Positions 1-12,007 of a DNA stretch of 64,000 nucleotides are shown piece by piece; position 1 is the first letter of the stretch; every line of letters begins with the position of its first letter. The translations under genes and the position numbers were made by a program. The notes beneath the pieces are model-generated. The model ran no database searches. It saw only the letters and a list, made by a program, of their open reading frames with translations, and had not been told where the DNA came from. Origin of the DNA: Melieria omissa (Eukaryota; Arthropoda; Insecta; Diptera; Ulidiidae); NCBI GenBank assembly GCA_963971225.1, contig OZ020267.1, forward strand, positions 103,303,729 through 103,367,728, written 5' to 3'.

Positions 1-1041
1 AGTACATCCCTTCTTGAAGACAGTAAGATTGAGATGAATAGAGATGGAACTAGTTACAATGCGTAATTTTTCTCAAAATGTGAGTATCTGAAATAGCAAA
101 ACGAAATTTGATATGAACAGTATATAGAAATTTATAGAATTCGCACCGTATTGAAACTAGAGGTGGTTCACTAAATTTTAACACAGATCTAGTAGTTTAA
201 GCGTGATGCCTTCACTATGCTTTAAACTTGATAACCAGAAACCTTAAATGTAGATATACCAGATAAAGTAAAGTAGGCATCTTCTTATTTTTCTTGACTG
301 GCACGACAGCGCGATTAGGAGAAAGGCCTAGCTACCCGCATTCATCCATGTTGTGCGTGTTAATTTTTACAAGGTTGGAGGGGACCTACAGTTTTATGCC
401 GATTCCGAACGGCGAGTTGGGAGCTTTTTCATAGGCAATTTTACAGAAGGCATATCTTAGTTAAAAAGAATCAGAGTTCACTAGAAAGACAATAAGTTTT
501 CCATACCTACAAAGACTACACATTTTATCCACTAATATCTCGAAAAATAAACATCGGATTTGGCTAATTGAAATTATAGAACCCTAATTGTAGAACTAAT
601 TGTGAAAGCCGATAAAAAAAGAAAAGTCATTAAAGCAAAAGTTTTAAGTTTACTAAGGAAAATACAGATATTTAAAATGAAGAACCGTCAAAATGATCGC
701 AATGGAATTTTTAGTGTTAAGAGATTTTAAAATATATTTTAACTTGATTTTTTCCAATACTACCATTCGGCTTAGATTTTTTTTGGCGACTTTGAGCTCA
801 TAAATATATGGAAATTTGGTAAGCTTTACATGAGTTTTACACATATTACGTCGAGTCGTGTTATATAAATGGGAATGGGATTTCATACTTCAGATCACGA
901 GCTTTTTTAGTGGAGCTTTACTGAAGTTAGAGGCATTTCAATGATTTTGAAAATTAAATTTTCGCCAAAACCATCATTCAGCTACCTTGATCTTGAGCTC
1001 TGATATGTGGAAGATTTTTGGATGTTTACTATAAGATAGAC
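1..1041. other. AT-rich noncoding stretch, no gene seen
   Basis: No reading frame of interest and no exon-like codon pattern. It presumably belongs to the intron upstream of the ADAMTS-like exons that start at 2460, or to flanking DNA. It holds one short dispersed repeat block at about 370-425, listed separately. Confidence 0.6.
370..425 (+). repeat. Fragment of a dispersed repeat (GGGGACCTACAGTTT block)
   Basis: A block containing GGAGGGGACCTACAGTTT followed by a CCGATTCCGAACGGCG-like segment recurs in inverted orientation at about 42345-42400. The GC-rich, conserved character stands out from the surrounding AT-rich DNA, which suggests the remnant of a dispersed (probably retrotransposon-derived) element. 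The family cannot be named from the window alone. Confidence 0.45.
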
Positions 1042-1049
1042 GTATACAC

Positions 1050-2123
1050 TAGGGATTGCAATCCCGGGATCGCAAATCCCGTAATCCCGGGATCCCGGAC
1101 ATTTTCAGTCCCGAAAAATCCCGGGATTGACAAAATCCGATCCCGGGATCGAAACAAAAAAAAAGCTTACTTTTTGCTTTTGTCACGTTGATTTCAAAAA
1201 ATGCAACCCTTCATATTTAACACAAAAAATAAATTGCCCATTGCCTGCGACGTTTGAATAAGTGTTAATGCAACAATAGCTCTGTTTGTTTGTAACTACT
1301 TTTTACAAATTTGTACAAACTAGCTCTGTTTTGGTACTTTTCCAATACAGATTTGTCAGTAACCAAAATCAGAAGTGCAAACAAGCTTATGCTCCCAAAA
1401 ATGAATCCATTTAAAAAAGTAAACAACCAGAATTTTCTAAAAACATGCAAGTCTAACTCTTCTTTACACTAATGTGACTTGTCACATTCATAATACGCAA
1501 GGAAAATGGTGTAAATAAGAGGATAAAGAATGAAAAAGCTAATAACAAACCATCAGCATTTGAGAATTAAAACCATAGCGAAACTTAAATTATTGATAGT
1601 TATTACTAGGTATCGGATTTATATGCAAAACCTATGCAAAAAATGCAAAATATGCAAACATATGCAAATATGCAGTGCATATGTTAGCTCATTCTTTATT
1701 TTTCAATTTTTCAATAAAAATAGTACTTAGCCAAAAAAATATGCACTTGCATATAATTCCGATCCCTAGGTATTACTCACACCGAATTTCACTTACTTTG
1801 AATGGCCAAAACTTGAAGATTTACATATAATACGATTTGATGTACTTTTATTGAACCAGAGAGATGCCTGTTTTAGCAGGTTGTGATTTGGCAATGAAAT
1901 GCGTTTTTAAGTTATTTGTCATAAATATTTTATTCTTAGTTTAAAATTAAGTACACAGAATTGTATTTAATACATAGATATAATTTGTTTGACTGAAAAA
2001 AGTCTGAACTAGTTCCTTAAAGTAATATATTCAATCCCGAAAAAAATCCCGGGATCCCGGGATTGTGATTTTTAGTCCCGAAAATCCCGGGATTGTAAAA
2101 CTGGTCCGGGATTGCAATCCCTA
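1050..2123. mobile_element. Non-autonomous hAT-like DNA transposon, 1074 bp
   Basis: The element starts and ends with inverted termini TAGGGATTGCAATCCCGG and is flanked by a perfect 8-bp direct repeat GTATACAC at 1042-1049 and 2124-2131. Eight-bp target duplications are typical of the hAT superfamily. Both ends carry clustered palindromic TCCCGGGAT motifs (four at the left in about 100 bp, three at the right plus one degenerate), which resemble subterminal transposase-binding motifs. The middle is AT-rich and holds no recognisable transposase, so it would depend on another copy for movement. Boundaries and target duplication are seen directly; the superfamily assignment rests on duplication length and subterminal-repeat style. 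Confidence 0.85.
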
Positions 2124-2131
2124 GTATACAC

Positions 2132-2459
2132 GGCCATACATCGATGGTTTTTGCATTGATAATATATTTTAGAGGCAGTTTTCTCAAATACTTATGAACC
2201 CATATTTAGAATTTTTGAGTTGGTAAATTATTTCTTTTTATGTTATTAAATTTTTAAATAAGTCTGTTTAAGGAGTTTAATTGTCTGGAACGGATGTCGT
2301 TGTCCTTTAAATTTTCTTAGTTTAATTTCTGTTTCTGATTAACTTCTTAGTATTTTATTTACTTAGTTTCTGTTATTTTAACTTCTTACTATTTCAAAAA
2401 TTTTACATCCTTAAAATTCACCTTCCATTCGAATCAATGTTTGCTCTCTCTTTGCACAG
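2132..2459 (+). other. Intron 3' part upstream of the first ADAMTS-like exon
   Basis: AT-rich noncoding sequence ending in a pyrimidine tract (TTGCTCTCTCTTTGCACAG) that forms the acceptor for the exon starting at 2460. Nothing else is seen. Confidence 0.7.
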
Positions 2460-4493
2460 GCCGTTCACTACAGTGGCGCCATACGTCCGGCCACCACCAA
2501 TGATCGCCAAACCAAATGCGGCTCGGTGCTGTGTCAAATAGTTTCCGAGGTATTCAGCAAACCTAAGATGAATTATGGCTACAATTATGTGCACACAATA
2601 CCAGCGGGCGCCATGAATTTGACCATCAAGCAGCTGGCGCGCAGCGACAATTTGCTAAGTACGATTTACAGTTTAGGAGTTATGTAGTCAAATGAAGAAT
2701 GTATAAATTTTTTTGCATCTTAAATGAAGCTCTCAAATCTACGGACGACATCTACATCATAAATGGCAACAATCGCGCCTCGGAGAGCGGCATATTCGAG
2801 TACAATGACGACAGCTACGACTACAATCGCGAAGTGGGTCTGATAACTGCCAAGGGGCCGATCAACAAGCCCGTGGTGCTGCTTGTAAGTTGTTTCCGGC
2901 TGTTGCTGTGGGCATTTATAATTTTTATTGTACATTACTTTAGCTGTTTGTGCGCGGCCACAACACGGGCGTCAAGTACGACTACACAATACCGGTGCCC
3001 TCGGCCGCCATTACCGAGGAGGAGGAGCTGCAGTCGCAGTGGAACGAACTGGGTCAGCCGCTGGACGAGGTGGACGACAACAATTTGGACAGCACCGTGT
3101 CGGCACAAATAGCGCGCGCACGCGAACGCAAGCGTCGCAAGTTCTCATGGAAGCTGCTCGGCTTCGGTCAGTGCAATCGGTCGTGCGGACCCGGCATACA
3201 GCCGCCCATCTTTCGTTGCATACGCGACTCGCCCACGCGCTACTACTCGCCGAAGCGCTGTGCCTTCGTGGAGAAGCCCGTCTTCAGCGAGGACATCTAC
3301 CACTGCAACAAGGGACTGTGTCCGGCCTATTGGCGCGCCGCCGATTACGGCGAGTGCAAGTGCGCCGAGGGCGCAGTGGAGGGCGTGCGCACGCGCTACG
3401 TCAACTGCGTGCAGGAACAGATCACCGGCAGGATTGACGATGTGCCCGAGGATCAGTGCGAGCAGGAAAAGCTGCCCGAACTGATGGAGACCTGCAACTG
3501 TCCCAATGCGCTGCGGCGCAAGATTTACGCACGCGGCCCGGACAAGGCGCCGCGTGTGTACTCGCGTCTGATTGGCACGCCGCCGCTGGTGCGCAGCATC
3601 TACAATTCGAGCACGCCGCTGCGACGTCATCTGCGCGACGATCGTGTAGACAAGGCGGGCGTCTGGCTCATGTCCGACTGGAGTCAGGAGTGTACGGACG
3701 ACTGTGGTGTGGGCCTGGAGCATCGATCCATCTACTGCGATCGCACGCCGCCCTACACCGACCTGTGCGATCTGCGCTTTACGCCCGAGCAGAAGCGCGT
3801 CTGCAGCGGACGCCAGCGCACCGCGTGCAGTGGTGGCACGTGGTTTGCCTCGGAGTGGAGCAACTGCACCGGTGACTGTTTCAATTTGCAGCGCCGACGC
3901 ACAGTGCTGTGCCTGAAGGATGGCATGGCGGTGGAGGAGCAGGAATGCGATGCGCTCAGTAGGCCACGCGAGCTGCTCAACTGCACGCACCGCGAGGTGA
4001 CCTTCTGCGGGCCCAAGTGGCACTACTCCGAGTGGTCCGAGGTAGGTGAAAGGTGCTATGGTGGCTATCTGTGTGTGTGTTGATTCAATGATTGTTTGTG
4101 CAGTGTTCGCGTTCGTGCGGCGAGGGCATACAGCGGCGCTATGCCAAGTGTCTGGAATTCGACTGGAAGCAAAACGCTATGGTGGAGTCGAACAATTGCA
4201 AATACCTGGAGCGTGAGCCGGTCTATGGCGCTTGCAATATGCAGAAATGCGAAGGTAAACATTGAGTGCTTTTGCTTAAATCTACCAAAGATTTTAATCA
4301 ATTCTCGACTTGTTAAACTTTCACAGAGCTCAACACTTTGGTTGATGCGGAACGCGATACGCTGCTGCTGACCGATGCCAATGCGGAGTGCAAAGACGAA
4401 TTTAGCAACTGTCAGCGCATCAATCGGCAGCGTTTGTGCAAATTGCAATATTACAAAAATTATTGCTGCCAGACGTGCAGCGGCTATGCATAG
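2460..4493 (+). CDS. ADAMTS-like protein, C-terminal half (five exons, 5' end outside window)
   Basis: Exons 2460-2658, 2730-2884, 2944-4041, 4104-4254 and 4327-4493 join in frame through four short introns (71, 59, 62 and 72 bp, all GT/AG) to 589 codons plus TAG. Visible residues 1-180 are the end of the Cys-rich region and the ADAMTS spacer (motifs YGYNYVHTIPAGAMN, LKSTDDIYIING, VKYDYTIPVPS). Five TSRs follow, starting near residues 185, 247, 358, 417 and 476, and the protein ends in a six-cysteine PLAC domain (CKDEFSNC ... NYCCQTC). TSRs 1 and 5 keep the C-x-x-S-C-x-x-G O-fucosylation motif (CNRSCGPG, CSRSCGEG); TSRs 3 and 4 have Asp instead (CTDDCG, CTGDCF). A basic RARERKRR stretch before TSR1 could be a furin site. 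Spacer plus TSRs plus PLAC without a protease domain is the ADAMTS-like layout: secreted, matrix-bound proteins, in flies lonely heart and no long nerve cord. A true ADAMTS cannot be excluded because the N-terminal half is outside the window. I do not choose between the fly paralogues. Confidence 0.9.
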
Positions 4494-5760
4494 ACGTAGC
4501 GTTGCGGCCATTAGCGTTGTGCCAAAAGCGGCAAAAGTTGCCGCGGAAGATACATCAATGAGCGGCATTGCCTGCTTTGCGGCGATTTGGCACGCGAAAA
4601 CGTTATCTTTAATTGAAATTAGTCGTCGTATGTTAAAGTTTAAGCTTGTATGGTAGTGTTTAGTTGTAGACTCGACAGAGTTGCCATTAGCATTTGAATT
4701 GCGTATGCAATATGTTGTGTGCTTATAACGGACGTTGTGGCTATGCCAAATGTATAATGTAACGAGAATTTTTTTGCGTTGTCATACAAAAGGTGAAATT
4801 GGTGACTGGAAGAAACATTAATAATGACCCTTCAAAATTTAAAGTTATTTGAACGTTATCTTTCATATCTTTGGAAAGGCGTTGGTATTATGATTTGTGT
4901 AGGAAAAAAGGGCTTCAAACATTAATTAGCCATTTTTCTCTTGTTAAATCTTCAAATACTAAAGTTTATTTGAGCGCAAAAGAAACGTTATTGAACGTTA
5001 TTTTAACATGATTTACACGTTGTTCAAAGAAAAAGTGAATAGAAAAAGTTCCAAATTATATCAGTTTGGTTTGTTAGAGTAAAAGAAAAGATTACTTGAA
5101 TGTATAAAGTTCATTATTGAACGTTATTTTTAAATTGTTCACAAATTTATTTGTATAAAGCGCGTTATTTCTTTTGAAACAATCTTTCAATTAAATTTTT
5201 TTTTCATAAGTTAAAGAATAAAAAAGCTTTACAACTTATTTAACATATTCCTTAAAGTTAAAACGGTCATTATTAGACACTTTTAATGGCCGTTATTTAA
5301 CTTTTTGGCCTCCTTAAAGTTAAAACGGTCGTTATTAGAAAATTTCAATGGCCGTTATATAACTTGTTGGTCAGTTAAAATCATTTCCGTAATAATTACA
5401 TTCATCATTTACAGTAATAATTACATTTGCTTGCAGTTCTTTAACAATAACTACCTATAACGTCCGTTATTAGGCATATTTCATATGTTATATCATATTT
5501 ATGCCACCAAAATCATGCAATGACTCATCAAATCGCCTATTATCACAAAATATAATAACCCATAATTATGTTTAAGAGTGAAAGCCACCAATTATAACGC
5601 ATTTAATGTTCGTTATTTACTATTTTCTAAGTTTGACGAAACGTATTTATTGTATTTATGCACATTTAACTGTTATGAACTCAATAAACTACACCAACAC
5701 ACTAAATAAAAACAGTTAATAAATTAAAATATTTAAATTTGCATACGTTGACGAATTTCA
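4494..5760 (+). other. Probable 3' UTR and downstream flank of the ADAMTS-like gene
   Basis: No coding potential. The segment is full of GTTATT-type motifs (GAACGTTATTTT, GGCCGTTATT, CGGTCGTTATTA) and includes a 62-bp tandem duplication. Poly(A) signal candidates AATAAA lie at 5217-5222, 5683-5688 and 5705-5710. Which, if any, ends the transcript cannot be decided from sequence. Confidence 0.45.
5250..5373 (+). repeat. 62-bp tandem duplication in the 3' flank
   Basis: Two diverged copies, 5250-5311 and 5312-5373, each begin CCTTAAAGTTAAAACGGTC and include AATGGCCGTTAT. Further single copies of the GTTATT core lie on both sides (4990, 5110, 5460, 5600). Confidence 0.75.
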
Positions 5761-7300
5761 CTTTCTACAATAACGACACATTTGCGGTTGTTTACTCTGA
5801 CGGTGGGTGGTCTGCTGCGATTTGCCAAGTTTGCTGTGCCCGTTGCAATGCTTAATTGCACTTTCCACTGCCGCAAACTGGTCATCATGATCACATAGCG
5901 TAAGTTTTTTGTTGTATTTACTTATTTTTACTTTCTTTATAGCTTATCGATGATGGCGTTTTATTTTTATATTTTCGATTTCATATATACTTTTTGTTGT
6001 TCCTATATACTCATATGTTTTATGGTTGGGTTACTTCTTTTTCTTACAGTTATTATTTAATTGCGTACGCGTGTCGTCACTTGGCTTCATTGGAGTTTGC
6101 CTAATGGGCTGTGTGGCTTTGCTGTTGATGTGCAGTTTAAAGTTTTATTGTCTGTAGTTGGTTTGCTGCAAGTGGATAAACGTTTTTCCATTGACCTCAT
6201 CATTTGACTTTTGTCATATTTATGTTGAATTTTCTAATTTTTGGATGCAAGTGAAGTATGTGTAACAGTTGTTTGATTGAAAATTTGTTTCATGCCAGTG
6301 CGAGCATTCATAGGTAGAAGTTTTATGGTAGTGTGCCGCAGTTTTTGGGGTTACAAGAAATCTCAGACCAGAGCTAAAGGTTCTAATAAAGTTTACCAAA
6401 AGCATTCGTATTCTTGCGCATCACTAGTGGAACTTCACTAGTGGTACAGCCAAGGACTCAATAGAGGTAAATGATTGGCTTCCCGGTCAGCCAGCTATTC
6501 CTACCGGCCAATCTAATGAAGACACTTTGGACTGAATTGAAATGTAATTAATACATTTTAATGTTAATTGAAAAATAAAGTTTCAGTTTAGATATCATTA
6601 AATTTATTAGTCTAATGTACAATTTTATAATAAACAAAACTAAATAAAATCTCGCAAAGTCTATTAATATTTATGAAATAATGAGGTTTGGGTATTTTTT
6701 AGTAGCACAGAATGAAATGAAAAGTGTTGGAAAGCTTTGAATATCTAAACTTTAAATTTAATTCAAAATCAATAAATTAAAAAAAAATTAATGTATGTAT
6801 ATAAAAAAAATTGTTAATCCAAGTTAAAATTTTAGAACTTAAACCAAGGAAATGTATATAAAATCTATTAATAGCTATGGAAAAGAAATTTTATTACTTC
6901 TTTTTTATTTTCTACTAACATTTTTCTTTACGTCTACGCATTATTTAGGAGCTCCCTTTGAAATGGAAAGTGTTGAAAAGTTATATTTGTTGCATACTTT
7001 CGGGATGTAATGATTTCCATTTGAGCTAGACTGCTATTAATTCACAATAAAATCAACAACATAAATGTTATTAATAGAAAATAGAAAACATTTCGTTGAG
7101 TACTGCGGCGAGCAGAACATGGCAGTGGAACATGCAACATGTTGCTAGCTTAGTTCTATGTTGGTTGGCAGCAACATTGATTATAATTTAGTAAATAAAG
7201 CGAAATTAAGTAAATGTCATATAAATAAAAAAAATTACAAATTTATGTTAAGGATCACATAAACATTTAATGCTTTTGTTATATTTTTCCTGACTAATAC
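5760..7300. other. Noncoding stretch, nothing recognised
   Basis: AT-rich sequence with no exon-like frame, no inverted termini and no clear tandem period. Short open frames such as 6220-6405 (- strand) have no recognisable motif. Confidence 0.6.
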
Positions 7301-7598
7301 TTTTTGCTGAATATTATTGAAAAACTCAAATTAATTATGTTGCAAAGTAATATTTGGCCCTTTCAAGCAGAAATCAGTAAATACATTTATGTATTTAATA
7401 ATTGAAAAAATTTTTAATGCATATTTATACTTTTATAGTATTAAGCTGAATAAATTCTGTTGCTGCATATTACTAAGAAATACAAAATAAAGATGTTACT
7501 AAGCAGTAATTGGCGCTTTCAAGTAGAGTAAGTACGAAAATTTATGAACTTTGTAATTGAAAATATTTTTAATTTATTTTTGTACTTTTGTAGATCGA

Positions 7599-8887
7599 GG
7601 GTTGCCTTTTATATTTTTTTGAAAAAGGATGAAAATGCATTTTGTTATCATCAAAAATGGTTTTATTGCTTTTCAAGGTATTCTCCTTGAATTTATACAC
7701 GTTTGAATGCACTCAAACCAATTCAAACCAATTGTCGAAGCACTTTTCCACTCCGATTGAGACACCTCCAAAACATGGTTTTTGAATGCTTCAGCAGCAT
7801 CTTCTGACTATCAAAATCGTTGACCATGCAATTTTTTTTAATGTGCGGGAATAAAAAGAAGTTATTGGGTGTTCGGTCAGAGCTGTACTGCGGATGACCC
7901 ATCAAATCGATGCTTTGGTCGATCAAACAGGCGATTGTTTGAGCCGATGTGTAAGAACGCGCATTGTCCTGGTGAAGAATGATTCGGCGTCGCGACGCGT
8001 CGGTGGTTGTTTTTCCGTATTTCATTGAACACTTCTGTCCAACAAATTGTTGTGTACCACTCAGAACTGAACGTTCTAAGTTGCTCTTATGACACAGTAG
8101 CCACATGACCAGTTTTGCCGAAGAAACAGGCTTCGATGTTCTGCGTGCCCAAACAAATTTTGTTGGATTTGGCTCGTCTTGGAAGAGCCACTCGGTCGAT
8201 TGATGTTTTGTTTAGTGCTCATATATCCATGATTCGTCACCTGTCACGATCTTATAAACGTCTTTCGAAGTACCGCGATTGAATTTTTCCATAATTTCTT
8301 TGCACCAATCGACACGAGCCTTTTTTGAAGCGATTGTCAAATTATGCGGGATCCACCGAAAACAAATCTTTCTGACAGCTAAATGTTCATGCAATATCGA
8401 ATACACGGCCGTGGAACTAAAGCTCAAGGATGCCTCTATCTCACGGTATGTCACATGACGATCTTTCATTATCAGTTCACGCACAGCATCGATGGTGGTT
8501 TCTGGCACAACGACCGATTTTGGACAACCTTAACGAAATTCGTCCTGCAGCGAGCGGCGACCATGCTTGAATGCGTTAAACCAGTTGTAAATTGTCTTGA
8601 GGGTTGGTGCTTCATCACCAAATGCCGAATGAAGGCGATCGAAGCACTGTTGTCGAGACAATTCCCTTCGGAAATCCTTGAAAATTATAGCTCGTAAAAT
8701 GTTCACGAGATAAGTTCTTTTTTTGACCGATGATGAATTTTTAAAGTCAGTGAAAACAAAACAAATAGCGCTTGAACATCAAAATGTTCGAAGCACTTTT
8801 ATGTTAAAATATGACAAACTTTTCAATGGCAATCTCCGATTTTTCGAAAACTTACTAGATCCTATTGAAAAAATATAAAAGGCAGCC
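7599..8887 (-). mobile_element. mariner transposon, 1289 bp, inactive
   Basis: Inverted termini GGGTTGCCTTTTATATTTTT (left) and the complement of GGCTGCCTTTTATATTTTTT (right) bound the element. The right flank is TA (8888-8889). The left flank is GA (7597-7598), which falls exactly where the neighbouring tandem-repeat unit has TA, so the left half of the target duplication has mutated. The size fits mariners (about 1.3 kb). The - strand encodes one long broken transposase, listed separately. Confidence 0.85.
7723..8742 (-). pseudogene. mariner transposase pseudogene, third catalytic Asp changed to Asn
   Basis: Read on the - strand, one frame covers nearly the whole transposase: the N-terminal helix-turn-helix region (LKTIYNWFNAFKHGR), a second HTH region, IVTGDESWIY (first catalytic Asp), LHQDNARSYTS (second) and YSSDRTPNNFFLFP, where the usual Asp before FFLF is Asn. 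Two in-frame TAA codons interrupt it at 8530-8532 and 8212-8214, and no start ATG is preserved. It catalysed cut-and-paste transposition at TA sites when intact. This copy is dead for two independent reasons: stop codons and the lost DD34D residue. Confidence 0.85.
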
Positions 8888-9009
8888 TACGCTAAATAAA
8901 ATTTGTGCTGCATATTACTAAAAAACTAAAAATAAAAATACTGCTAAGTAATATTTACAAGCAGAAATCAATAAAGAAACGAATGCATTTAAAGTTGGGG
9001 AACATTATT

Positions 9010-11990
9010 ATAACTCAAAGTACAAATGTTGCTAAAATTATCAACTTGTTTATGAGTTGATGGGGGAAAATTTTTCCAGTTGTTTCTAAGCAAAAAATGT
9101 TGCACACTCATTGAAGGCTTCAAATGCCTTTAAAACTTTTAAATTTATATTTACATAGCAATAAAGCCATTATCAATAATTCTAATAAACAATTTTTGAC
9201 TTAAGATATAAATGTTAATAGCTCTCAAAACATTTAACAGCAAATGTTTGCATCCCCTCGATAGCCCACAGCGCACAGATACTGCTTGACATATTTATTC
9301 CACTGCAAATTATCTCTGTCGTTGGCTGCAGCAACACAACCAAAGCGCACCATTGCAAATAGTTTTGTTCTGTGCCATTTTCTATGACACCCACTAACCG
9401 CAATTTGCAGCCAGTGTTATCATAAAATGACACATAACTACAGCAAAAACAACAACAACCTTTGCAATAGGAAACATCACAATAACAGGAACAGAAATGA
9501 CAACAACAAACACAAGAAAAGAGGAAGCGGTGCAATGGATATTTTTATATTTTTTAAATGCAAAGCACAATGCTTTTCCCTCGCCCCGATTTATAGTTGT
9601 GTACATCTTTGCTGCTCGATATGTTGTTTTTTTACACTTGCATATGTGTGTGTGCAATGAGTTGGAAATGAAGCGCAAGCTTTTAAATTTTTATACGATT
9701 TTCGCTCCCCCACGAAAAGTTGCATGAGATGAGCCGCAAAATGTGGCGCGCCACATTTACCATTAACGGCACCACCCAACAGTTTTTTCGGTTTTCAATA
9801 GCCAAAAATCAAAGCACGCACCCAATTTCTATTGTGGGACATAAACATAGAAACAAATCAAAAAACTCCATAGAAAACTTTAGAGTTTTATCTTCACCTC
9901 GCACCCTTTTCCGCTTCTAGCAATTCCCCCAAAACTTTGTTGATCGAGTGTGAAGCGCGTAAAGTGTTAGTTGGACCATAATTTTTTGCCGCTGTTGAAT
10001 AGTGCAGCCGCGTACAGCAAATGTTGACTGCTATTAGCAGCAAATGTTGCCAGCATGTTGGGGCCATGCTGCTAACAGCGTTCGCCCGCAACATAACGTT
10101 TACAGTGTGCGGAAAAGTGTTTTTTGTTGTTTTTTCGGGTGCTGCTGTGGCTGTCGTTGTTGTTGTTGTTATCGTTGCTGTTGGTGCTGGTGCTGGCTTT
10201 GTTATGCTGGCGCGCTTGCTGTGTCCGTTGCTGCTTGTGTTCCCAAAACGCTTTTCCCGCAATTTTAGTTTTGATTTGCGTACGACGCGGTTAAGACGGG
10301 CTTTCCAGCATTTGCAAACTGAGATCCCACATGAAAGCAAAATCGGGTTTCGGAAAACGCAACGAGCGCATTCGTCTGTTTGTTTGTTCCTGGCTGACGG
10401 TTTGAGTTGTTGCCGTGTAAATGTTGTGATAAGAAATCGTTTGAGCGGCATTCGAGGTGTTGGCGGTTATTTTGATGTGAGAAAACGAAAATTAAAAAAA
10501 AAAATTACTGTCGAGCGAGTTCTAATTGATTATTTAAACGAAGTTTTTGAATTAGTGGAAACAAATTAATTAAGCAAAGACTAACTTAAAAACTAGTTGT
10601 GGACTTTTTTCGGTTAAACTTGTGTTGATGAAGTTTTTTGCTACTAAAACTGCAATTCTATGCTTGTGGAAATATTCTCGAATTTCATTTAAATGAAAAT
10701 TAATCTAAAAAATTAAATATACAAAAATTACTTAAATTCGAAAAGTCAAAAGGCTAAATTTTTCTTGGTAAATTGTTGTGAAATGTTTGTTAAGTGAAAA
10801 AAATTCACATAAACCGAGACCCGGTGGAATATTTAAATTGTGAATGATAACTAGTGAATATCTTGTCAATTTTTATTTAAAAACAATTCTAAAAACTCTC
10901 ATTAACTTAAGCAATAAAAAAGATTTTTAATTTATTTTTAATTGTTTTATGGAAAAAATTGTTCTAGTAAAATTATAATAATTTTTGAATTGATTCTTAG
11001 TTAATTAAATGCGTGTAGTTTCAATGTTATTGTTGTATGTTTAAAAAAAGTTAACAAAAAATTGTAATAAACAAGCCCAACAAATAAACACAATTTTTAA
11101 TAACATAATTTTTGAAACTAAATAAACAAAAACGCATTAATGGAAAATCTAAGCAGGTGAGATATTTCGCTAAAAATTTACCACTTGACATGCTTTTAGA
11201 TTCTTAAAAATTTAAAAATTTAGTAAAAATACAATTTAGTACGATTTTTTGGAGTCTGGCAACCACTTTTCTTTACGATTTTCTGTCGTTTATAACCATT
11301 TGATTAAAAACTGAAATATTAATTTTATTGTGTCGACCTTTAACATCGATTGCGCTCCATCTATAGTCCAAAGCTTCTCTTTTAATGCCATGTCCTGGAT
11401 ATAATTAAGAATGAGTTAGTTTTAGCTTCAATAATTTCACTTCGCCAGCACCGCTTTGGAAGGTCTTGGAAGGTGTTCAAGTGTCATCTCTAAGGATGTT
11501 TCTTCGTACTGCTGGCAGAATCTGTATGAATTTTTGGAAGCTAGACCGAATACAATTTTGATGGCAGTGGGACATGACCACACCTTTTAAAATATAGAGA
11601 AATCTTTTAAAATATATGGAATCTTCCTATGGGAACGATTACGATAATAACTGAACGGCTACATGACCACCAACCACGGTTGTTGCTGTCGCCAACCGCA
11701 GAAATATTTTCAGAACTAAAGCTGTGGTCTTCACTGCCAACAGATGTTTCGCTGGCGTTCTTTTTTTTCTGGGCTTGAACCACAATTACAAACTTGTTGT
11801 GTTTCAGCTAAAATTTATCTTACACTGCACAACACAAACAAAAAATAACAAGGTTCTGACAACGGATTCTGGTAGAGGGGACCATAAAAAAATATACGTG
11901 TATCGGCGTTTTGAAAGTTGACGTCTGAATTTTTTTAATGTGGTCTAAAAGTTTTTCCCTTTTCGCGCATTCTTATGGTGAATCGGCATA
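9010..11990. other. Noncoding stretch with long but unsupported open frames
   Basis: No recognised gene. Between 9900 and 10570 both strands stay open (182 and 185 codons), with hydrophobic Val/Ala-rich or Thr-rich runs that come from GTT/ACA repeats. Nothing resembles a protein family, and there are no flanking splice sites worth trusting. Codon composition follows simple sequence, not coding constraint. It could be part of an untranslated exon, but I see no direct evidence. Confidence 0.5.
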
Positions 11991-12007
11991 CGAAAACCAT
12001 GTAATTA

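Larger units (their letters stand above)
7310..9000. repeat. Degenerate ~155-bp tandem repeat interrupted by a mariner
   Basis: Diverged units sharing GCTGCATATTACTAA, a GTAATATTTGGC-type segment and TTTCAAGCAGAAATCAGTAAA occur at about 7310-7460, 7450-7598 and 8890-9000. The mariner at 7599-8887 sits between the second and third units. Lining the units up across the insertion restores the expected sequence around a TA target. Confidence 0.65.

Noticed and set aside
2699..3112. Start codon near 2699 as the beginning of a separate protein
   Set aside because: The first ten codons lie in an intron with an AG acceptor at 2728-2729, and the frame joins correctly to the exon ending at 2658.
3145..4023. 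292-codon - strand frame opposite the ADAMTS-like exon
   Set aside because: Shadow of the GC-rich coding exon; the + strand shows TSR cysteine patterns and splice sites.
10021..10569. 182-codon + strand frame with hydrophobic run, and overlapping 185-codon - strand frame
   Set aside because: Hydrophobic and Thr runs come from GTT/ACA simple repeats; no family motif, no splice context, and both strands are open at once.
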